Positions 5,889-5,897 of a stretch of DNA of 5,897 nucleotides are shown piece after piece. Source of the stretch: Actinomycetes bacterium (GTDB lineage: Bacteria; Actinomycetota; Actinomycetes; Propionibacteriales; Propionibacteriaceae); assembly GCA_023392635.1 (NCBI GenBank), contig JAEVYS010000060.1:1-5897 (forward strand). Reading direction: 5' to 3'. A program made the translations under genes and the position numbers. Below the pieces are notes generated by a model. It was not told where the DNA came from. It saw only the letters and a list, made by a program, of their open reading frames with translations, and made no database searches. Positions within the stretch are counted from its first letter, which is position 1. Every line of letters begins with the position of its first letter.

Positions 5889-5897
5889 GCGGAGCTA

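Larger units (their letters stand above)
5799..5897. other. Gene-free tail, possible upstream region of the next unit
   Basis: I find no supportable coding region in these 99 bases. They contain a TTGTCA at 5819-5824 that resembles a -35 but has no matching -10 at 17 nt, a tandem 10-mer at 5827-5847, and an AT-richer stretch from about 5853 with a hairpin at 5867-5888. The change in composition suggests a promoter or leader RNA for a gene beyond the window. I do not recognise that gene. Confidence 0.35.

Overview
The window is GC-rich throughout, with G or C at most third codon positions, frequent GTG starts and few Shine-Dalgarno sites. The gene families (an MshA-like glycosyltransferase, an MshB-like deacetylase and an FprA-type NADPH reductase) point to a high-GC Actinomycetota chromosome. 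The genus cannot be fixed from this sequence alone. I see no mobile element, CRISPR array, tRNA or complete rRNA gene.

Two divergent transcription units meet at about 3388-3459. The leftward (minus-strand) unit holds three genes in the same direction: a GT-B family 4 glycosyltransferase resembling MshA (3387 to 2164), a PIG-L/LmbE zinc deacetylase resembling MshB (2164 to 1415, stop and start overlapping as TGATG), and an FprA/adrenodoxin-reductase-type ferredoxin-NADP+ reductase (1339 to 41). A hairpin at 1-27 may terminate it. The rightward unit holds a Bcr/CflA-type major facilitator transporter (3460-4746) and an aldose 1-epimerase of the GalM family (4774-5766), followed by a GC-rich hairpin at 5767-5798.

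A GT4 glycosyltransferase next to a PIG-L deacetylase is the enzyme pair that opens mycothiol synthesis (GlcNAc transfer, then deacetylation); bacillithiol synthesis uses a comparable pair. The leftward operon is therefore either a mycothiol locus or a paralogous pathway making a deacetylated amino-sugar conjugate. Two acceptor-pocket positions differ from characterised MshA and the deacetylase is short, so a different acceptor is possible. The transporter and mutarotase suggest sugar or sugar-conjugate handling, although Bcr/CflA proteins are usually drug exporters.

The regulatory layout is notable. A perfect 12-bp palindrome with a central CG, of the LacI-family operator type, lies between the divergent starts. 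Three genes (glycosyltransferase, transporter, mutarotase) have a GTG start 6-7 nt downstream of a NANNNT -10-like hexamer and no well-placed Shine-Dalgarno site, which suggests leaderless mRNAs. The last 99 bases hold no gene but show a short tandem repeat and an AT-richer hairpin, perhaps the upstream region of the next transcription unit.
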